DNA of 64,000 nt from Piezodorus guildinii. Its lineage: Eukaryota > Arthropoda > Insecta > Hemiptera > Pentatomidae. The stretch spans positions 25,500,641-25,564,640 of the forward strand of contig CM041294.1 in the NCBI GenBank assembly GCA_023052935.1. Direction: 5' to 3'. Shown piece after piece: positions 58,341-64,000 of this stretch (position 1 is the stretch's first letter; each line of letters opens with the position of its first letter). Under the pieces are notes generated by a model that worked only from the letters and a program-made list of their open reading frames with translations, ran no database searches and was not told where the DNA came from. The position numbers and the translations under genes were made by a program.

Positions 58341-59300
58341 GTTGGCAAAATTAAAAAATTAAAAACTTTTCAAAAATGACTGATTCCTGACTATTCCACC
58401 TATAATATTCTGACACTATTTATCCTGAAGATGGGAAAATAAAATGATACCGTATATTTTAATATAAAATAATTCACATTCCTTAATTTTTACATGATTA
58501 ATATTTCGTTTTAAATAAGTAACTAGTGTAAAATTGATTTTTAGTAAGAAAATTCAAAAGTTAAATGGGTATTGGTATTGGTCAGAAGGAAAAAAAAAAA
58601 AATAATAATTATAAAATAAAATAAAAAATATATACATCTTTAAGCCATTTTGTTGTTATTATGTTTTAGAGTTACTGGATTGAAAAAAATGTTTTTTTAA
58701 GATAACTTAACTTTTCAATCCACAGCTGACATAAGTCTTGTTTTTAATTTTTTCTAACTGTTGCTTTACTCTAATTAGAACTTTTAGCTTCATCCCATTT
58801 TATTTTAAAATGACCTGGGATTAAAGATTCTATATTCTCATTTCTTGGTCTTACATGGAGGTAACTTAAGTGTAAAAAGAAAAAAAAAAATGTGAATATC
58901 ATATTTGTATGTTAAAATAATGGACTAATAGAAATTCGTTTTTATGTGAGTCAACTTTAATGATAGTATGGCTGGTGATGCAGAGAACAACTGATAACAG
59001 CAATTTTTCTATAACAAAATAAATAAATTTCAATTCTGAAATACTAATCGTTCTTATAAAACATGATTATTATTATTATTATTTTTATTTTTTTTTTTTT
59101 GTATACCTTATTAAGTATAGATGTTTACTTATATAATATAAGATGAAAACTTGAAAAGTTAGTTCTTATGTTTCTGAATACCAAGTAATTCCCTTACCTA
59201 TTGTATTATTGAATAAATACAATTAAATTAAATATGTTTAATTAATTAATTAATAAATGTTATTAACTTAATCTGATTAAAAACATAAAATACTTTGCAG

Positions 59301-59403
59301 GAAAGTGACAACCTTTGGTGGGATGCTTTTGCGACCGAGTTCTTTGAGGACGATGCTACGCTGACGCTCACCTTCTGCTTAGAAGATGGACCAAAGAGAT
59401 ATA
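59301..59403 (+). CDS. Chi: Chip/LDB1-like protein, exon b
   Basis: A 103-nt exon between TTTGCAG and GTAAGT. It encodes ESDNLWWDAFATEFFEDDAT, then LTLTFCLEDGPKRY and the first base of the next codon. The NLWWDAF..EFFEDDA.L...FCLEDGPKRY string is among the most conserved parts of LDB dimerisation domains. The reading phase joins exactly to exon a (phase 0) and exon c. Confidence 0.97.
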
Positions 59404-60403
59404 GTAAGTAATCAAATTATTTTTATATTTATTAATTTTAGCTATAAGTGAAACAGTTATTATTTGAAGAATTTAAACATTTCAAGGTTGTTGTACTGCG
59501 AGTTTAAATAATTCAGAAATGAGTAAAAATTTTAATTTTGTTTGCATTAGTTAGTAAATCATACTGATAAAATTTCGCATCCATGTCCAAAAAAAATATA
59601 TTTTTCCGCACATGCCTGGGACCTTGGTGGAGGGAAGGGTAGCTCCAGTTTGGCAGGTAGTCCTAAGGGGATAAGTAAACGACTTTTGTGCTTTTTCCAA
59701 CGACAAATGCTTAGTATTATTTATTTATATTAATATTAAAATTATTTAATAATGCATTTTAACTCTCCTCAGTATTCTCAATATATAACAGTACAACTTT
59801 TACTGATCGGCTGTAGTATTGTTCAACTGAAGGAATATGGTGATAAAATCCATTTAGATATTTAATTATAATTTAGTCCTAAAAATTGTTAATACTTATA
59901 GCTACTAGCAGTTTTAATTTCTTCTCCATGATGATCATTATTTTTTAAATAAATGTTTTAAATTGTATTTCAGTTCTGTGCTCTTAGTTTATGTTTGTAA
60001 TTCTTTCACCATAAATCAGAGTACCTGTAACAGACGAATTCATGGATAAGAACTGCAATTAAATCTCAATTGGTATATTTCTTAATAACACATAGCTTGT
60101 TTCCTCGTTTGCCAAGAATAAGATTGAATGTTAAATATTTATAATTAAGCTCTTATGAAATGTAATTTTCAAAGCTTTGTTGAAAGTTTTGCAAAAACAT
60201 TTTCGATTCACTGCTCAAAAGCCATCCTTAAATCTTGAAGAAATGCTAATTTTATAAATGAGAAAAATTTAGAATGTTTAGATGACCATTATTACATTGT
60301 TGCATTAAAGTCAATAAATGTTCAAATAAAGCTTTTAAAACGGTAAAATGTTTATCGTCTTAGTAAATTGTCTATTAGGGAACCACCATCTTATCCAGCA
60401 ATC

Positions 60404-61018
60404 TATTGGGTTGTGTCACATGAAATGTCCGTTTTCAAGGTAAAGGATTTTTATTAAAAATACGATATGAAAACAAGATAATTTTATTCGAAGTATTAAC
60501 CTTATTTTTCTACACATTTTTCCCAATGTGACACCAACTTTTTTATCCCCGAACTGAAAAACTCTGAGCTTTGAAGTGCAACAAAATCTGAAATGCACTT
60601 TTCACTTGATCATCATTTTCAAAAAGTTTTCCTTAGACGAAGTTGTCTAAATTCCTGAACTGGTGGTAATCTGTTGGAGACAAGTCGGGAGAATATGGTG
60701 GGTGCGGAAGAACTTCGTAGCCCAGTTCTTTCAATTTTTGCAAGGTATGTTTTGAAACAACTTAGTTTGCGGCTTCTATCTAAAAACTTAAAGGTTAGAA
60801 TTTATAAAACTATTATTCTTCTAACGGTTCTTTACAGATGTGAAACGTGGCCGGGATTGGGAAGCTAATGTTTATAATATAAAGGTAGAGGATTAGTAAC
60901 TGTTCACTTTAAATATTTGGAAACAAAAAAACATTTGGAAGAAAACAACAGAGACCTGCAAAATCCTTTATGTATTTAAGAAATTAAGAAAACTGACATA
61001 TCATATGAAACAACCCTA
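60404..61018 (-). mobile_element. Rearranged mariner relic (copy M6) with foreign filler
   Basis: The left end TTGGGTTGTGTCACATGAAA at 60406 follows TA. The right end GATATATCATATGAAACAACCC is degraded (60994-61016). Transposase sequence between about 60762 and 60858 is replaced by 94 bp of an unrelated reverse transcriptase. Confidence 0.8.
60763..60857 (+). pseudogene. Non-LTR RT fragment inserted as filler in M6
   Basis: It reads LRLLSKNLKVRIYKTIILLT, then VLYRCETW. The K..IYKTIILP.VLYG.ETW pattern is a familiar thumb-region motif of non-LTR reverse transcriptases. It has no tail or TSD of its own. Confidence 0.65.
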
Positions 61019-61158
61019 TAGGATCCAATAGCTTAGGATTTCTATTTTCAGGGTTTTACTTATTAATATCTAGTAGTATTGAAAGTCTGTAATTTGTATG
61101 AATTTTTAATTTTCAAATATTGTCTTCTCTCATCTAATTAAGAATTGATTTGTTTCAG

Positions 61159-61331
61159 CAATCGGGAGGACGTTAATCCCAAGGTACTTTAGGAGTATAT
61201 TCGAAGGAGGCGTTACAGAGCTTTATTACAATCTCAAACACCCTAAGGAATCATTCCATAATACTAGTATTACACTTGATTGTGATCAGTGTACTATGGT
61301 CACGCATCATGGAAAGCCCATGTTCACGAAG
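61159..61331 (+). CDS. Chi: Chip/LDB1-like protein, exon c
   Basis: A 173-nt exon between TTTCAG and GTATGT. Joined to the last base of exon b it encodes TIGRTLIPRYFRSIFEGGVT, then ELYYNLKHPKESFHNTSITL and DCDQCTMVTHHGKPMFTK. The IGRTLIPRYFRSIFEGG block and the MVT.HGKPMFT end are diagnostic of LDB/Chip. The frame is uninterrupted and the phase is 0 at the 3' end. Confidence 0.97.
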
Positions 61332-63818
61332 GTATGTTATTAAGTTCTACCATTCTCTATTAGAATACTTTTCATTAAGTCATTTAAGTTTATATCATTA
61401 ATGGTATTGTTTTAGTTTATTGCTGTGTTGATTTCCTTATCATAGATTTTTTCCTTACTGCACAACTGATTTTGATAGTGAATCATGTTTAATTCGTCAT
61501 TATTATTGTTCAATTATTCAAAAACAATGATTATGGCTACATTGCAATCCTGTAGTTGTTTAGGACATTCCTTGATTTATACAGGAAGCGATTACCTAAG
61601 AGTCACTTAATAAAAGGTACAGGTGAGATTTTCAGCTGTAGAAGTTTATTTACTGTTCAGATATCTTAGTTAACCATTATGGGTTTAACAAACTTTCAAC
61701 AGAAATTATTATCGAGTGAAAATACGTGACTTCATTTATTGAGGATGTATAGTCGACTGTAGAAATTATTGTCACTAGAAATAATCGGGAGTCAGTCTTT
61801 TTTAATATTTTGTGCCGACGTTTCTGCTTAAAATTGTGAGCCATCAACAGCATAAAGCCATGTCAAGCATAAACTGATTCAGCTCTGATGGCTCACAAGT
61901 TTGAGCCAAAACGTCGGCAAAATTAGAATATTAAAAAAGACTGACTCTCGGATATTTCTACCTAGGATGACTTATTTTTAGAAGATAATTAAATGAGAAT
62001 AATTATCAATCTGTATAATACTGTATAAGTGACTGTTGCTCTTTACCCTCCCATCCTTACGCTTCTAGGATCAAAGCAATATCATCTTAATCTTATCAAA
62101 TTCAAGGAAATTTCAGCAGTTCTCATTTTTGACAGTTCTGGTGAACTGAGTGTTTGATTCCTGTGTAGGTTATTTTACGATTGTTTACAAAATTAATTTT
62201 TACGCTTCTCTTGATACAAATTAGAGAGGGCTTTATTTAGCTATCAGAAATTGGGGGGAAAAAAAACGATTACTTGCCTGTCTGTAAAATTGAGATTAAT
62301 TGTCCTTCGTAACATTTTTAAAGTTCTTGAGGAACACAAAAGAAAATTTCTGACCTCACTGTGTTTGGTGTGAATAATTTTTTTTTTTTTTTCTGGCAAG
62401 ACACACCGTGTAGGACGTTGGCTGCATGGTGTAATCTTCTGGGAGAATATTCTCACCCTGTTTCTCAATGTATTTTTATAGAGTAGGGTCATTATTCCAT
62501 ACGCCTATTTTTATGAGTGACCACCAGTAGGTTGACGGGTCTCACATACCCGGGGGAGAGGCTGTGAATGAATCCCAATTTAATTATATGCTTATAAAAG
62601 TCACTCTGCCATGGGCTCCCCATACCTATGGTGTGAATAATGGTCAATCTTTATATTTCAACTTCTTTATGTCTCATTAGATTTTTAGCTTATTTATAGT
62701 ACTTAAACTTGTAAAATATGATTACCAAAATAAACCACAATCAGAAAACTTGTAAAATATGATTACTAAAATAAACTATAATCAGATAAAAGTGAACTTG
62801 CCACAGTTTACCTCTGACATGCAGAGATCTTATGAGTGAGGGACACCTATCAACTACATATGTTTGTACACCAGCAATTGAAACGTTGAATTCCAAAAGT
62901 TAGCGAAGAACATTTTTTTAAAATTTGATATTTTGACATATTCTAACAGTTTAGTTTTATCTAAATGCATCATCCGAATTTATCTAAATTGAAAATTGCA
63001 GTTTATTAAAAAAGGTGTTAAATCCACATTTCATTTCAATCCAAAATGTTCAAAAAAAAAAGTTCCTTCCAAAACTTTACTATATCTTTTGTAAACAGAT
63101 TTCCTTTTAGTTTTTACAAATGTTATAATATTACCCATAATACAGTAGAAGCTCCATACTTCTGTATTATATTACCATTAATTTATTGTTTTCTTTGTTT
63201 GTGCCTTTTTATTGGTTCATTTAGCATATCTTGAATTACTAGAATTATTTGTAACTAAATCTATTATTTTTAGCAATGGTTTTAAACTAATAATCAGTTT
63301 TTAAATTGTTTTAAACAACTTAGTTGTGTTGCTTTAGTTTTGTAGGATCTCAATTCATAGTATTTCTTCATGCAGCTACATAATTTTATTTTAAAAATTT
63401 TCAGGAACTCACATTTTAATATAATAATGGTTTTTGATCCAGGAAAAAGGTTGGAATCAGATCATTCTGTAAAATTTTCTTTAGTGTCTTTTGGAAATCA
63501 ACTTTTCAATTGTTCGATAACAGTATCTTATAGTTAGTTTTATAATCAATTATGGTGTAAAATGTTAAACAAAATAAATCTATCATCCATCTCTAGAAAT
63601 AACCTTATAACCTAGTACTATTTATATTTAATTTACATATTGATGAATAAGTTTAGAATAAATTAGTGAATTCGTTATCTATCCTATCTATATAAATAAA
63701 AGTTTAAGTAATCATCACCAATACCATCATCTGTTATTTTATCCAATATTATTTCATTTTCTCTCATTAGTTATTGTACTGTTTAAGATGAAAACATTAT
63801 TTAAAAAACTTGTTGCAG
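61332..63818 (+). other. Chip intron 3
   Basis: GTATGT to TTGTTGCAG (or to the CCAG at 63863). It holds a small palindromic PLE copy (61727-61980) and a GC-richer unknown block at 62515-62630. The rest is AT-rich. Confidence 0.8.
61727..61980. mobile_element. Small inverted PLE-type pair (family A, spliced)
   Basis: ATTGAGGATGTATAGTCGAC (minus arm) and an inverse arm ending TATTTCTACCTAGGA meet around 61850-61890. Imperfect flanks TGACTTCATTTA (61727-61738) and TGACTTATTTTTA (61968-61980) may be the TSD. Both cores are mutated (CTGTTGA; CTGATGG with AAAAC), so they are likely inactive. Confidence 0.7.
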
Positions 63819-64000
63819 TGGAGTGGGGACCGGGGTAGCGTAGAACCAGAGTCATACTGCCAGGTATGCACGGAAGGTAGGCTGATCTTGGAGTTCACAT
63901 TTGACGACCTGATGAGGATAAAGTCATGGCACTTAGCGGTGAGGAGCCATCGAGAGTTGGTCCCACGCTCTGTCCTCTCCTTGCACTCCCAGGGTCAGGA
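63819..64000 (+). CDS. Chi: Chip/LDB1-like protein, exon d (runs off the window)
   Basis: From 63864 it encodes VCTEGRLILEFTFDDLMRIK, then SWHLAVRSHRELVPRSVLSL and HSQGQ, continuing past 64000. This follows MFTK of exon c without a gap in the LDB family, so the canonical acceptor is CCAG at 63860-63863. An in-frame upstream acceptor (TTGCAG, 63813-63818) would add 15 residues, WSGDRGSVEPESYCQ. Both choices keep the frame. The C-terminal half, with the LIM-interaction domain, lies outside the window. Confidence 0.93.

Larger units (their letters stand above)
56559..58419. mobile_element. Penelope-like element (family A), palindromic double copy with TSD
   Basis: The whole block 56573-58405 lies between TATTCTGACACTAT at 56559-56572 and 58406-58419. 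It consists of two nearly identical arms, 56602-57492 (minus) and 57516-58407 (plus), around a 23-nt spacer. Their 5' truncation points meet at the centre and their 3' ends point outward. Each arm has the end of a PLE protein, a 3' untranslated part, an intron and a hammerhead-like core. The left arm carries 29 more bases of 3' end. Inverted partial copies are a known habit of Penelope elements. Confidence 0.9.
55330..59300 (+). other. Chip intron 1
   Basis: GTAAGT to TTTGCAG, about 4 kb. It holds a SINE2 fragment (55561-55757) and the large PLE palindrome (56559-58419). The rest is AT-rich. Confidence 0.85.
59404..61158 (+). other. Chip intron 2
   Basis: GTAAGT to TTGTTTCAG. It contains the mariner relic 60406-61016. 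The rest is AT-rich. Confidence 0.85.

Noticed and set aside
1..64000. CRISPR arrays, operons, bacterial promoters or rRNA
   Set aside because: No regularly spaced repeats with unique spacers. The sequence is eukaryotic, with spliced introns and transposons.

Overview
This window looks like AT-rich, non-coding-dominated genomic DNA of an arthropod, most likely an insect. The evidence is a LIM-domain-binding (Chip/LDB) gene with insect-like protein sequence and long introns, mariner-type transposons, tRNA-derived SINEs, Jockey-like LINEs and Penelope-like elements (PLEs). Spliceosomal introns with GT-AG ends rule out a bacterium. A hemipteran is a reasonable guess from overall style, but I cannot prove it.

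The only host gene I can support is the Chip/LDB1 homologue at the right end (+ strand). Four exons are visible (55236-55329, 59301-59403, 61159-61331, 63819 or 63864 to beyond 64000). They encode the start of the conserved dimerisation region. The gene is open at both ends: its N-terminal exons are not recognised and its C-terminal half lies past the window. Its introns are full of mobile DNA. A GC-rich patch at 5520-6130 with a consensus splice donor at 5846 could be a distant first exon or promoter, but this is speculative.

The left 55 kb is repeats and relics. 1-2000 holds a 5'-truncated Jockey-like LINE (-) with a long intact RT frame. 7105-7318 is a TTAA-flanked MITE. 8357-9276 is an internally deleted mariner, and 12557-15142 is a tandem array of three more in inverse orientation. 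18-28 kb carries several copies of one tRNA-derived SINE, mostly with clear target-site duplications (TSDs), plus an RT fragment. 31-53 kb is dominated by an unnamed 0.2-0.9 kb repeat (called R1 here), into which a SINE, a TTAA MITE and a PLE have jumped. 42.5-44 kb holds two Jockey-like fragments. 38.7-39.4 kb and 41 kb hold microsatellites and a tandem duplication.

The most interesting system is a set of Penelope-like elements and short derivatives. They share a hammerhead-ribozyme-like core (CTGANGA, a short stem, GAAAC). Several are inverted head-to-head dimers bounded by 13-14 bp TSDs (44800-45068, 46953-47693, 50038-50356, 56559-58419). In two separate families a GT-AG intron ends one or two bases before the ribozyme core. 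It is present in long copies (47302-47573; 58073-58307 and its mirror) and precisely absent from short copies (3551, 33602, 44813, 48662, 61738). The short copies are therefore retrocopies of spliced RNA. Together they suggest a retrozyme-like, splice-dependent life cycle for short ribozyme-bearing units.
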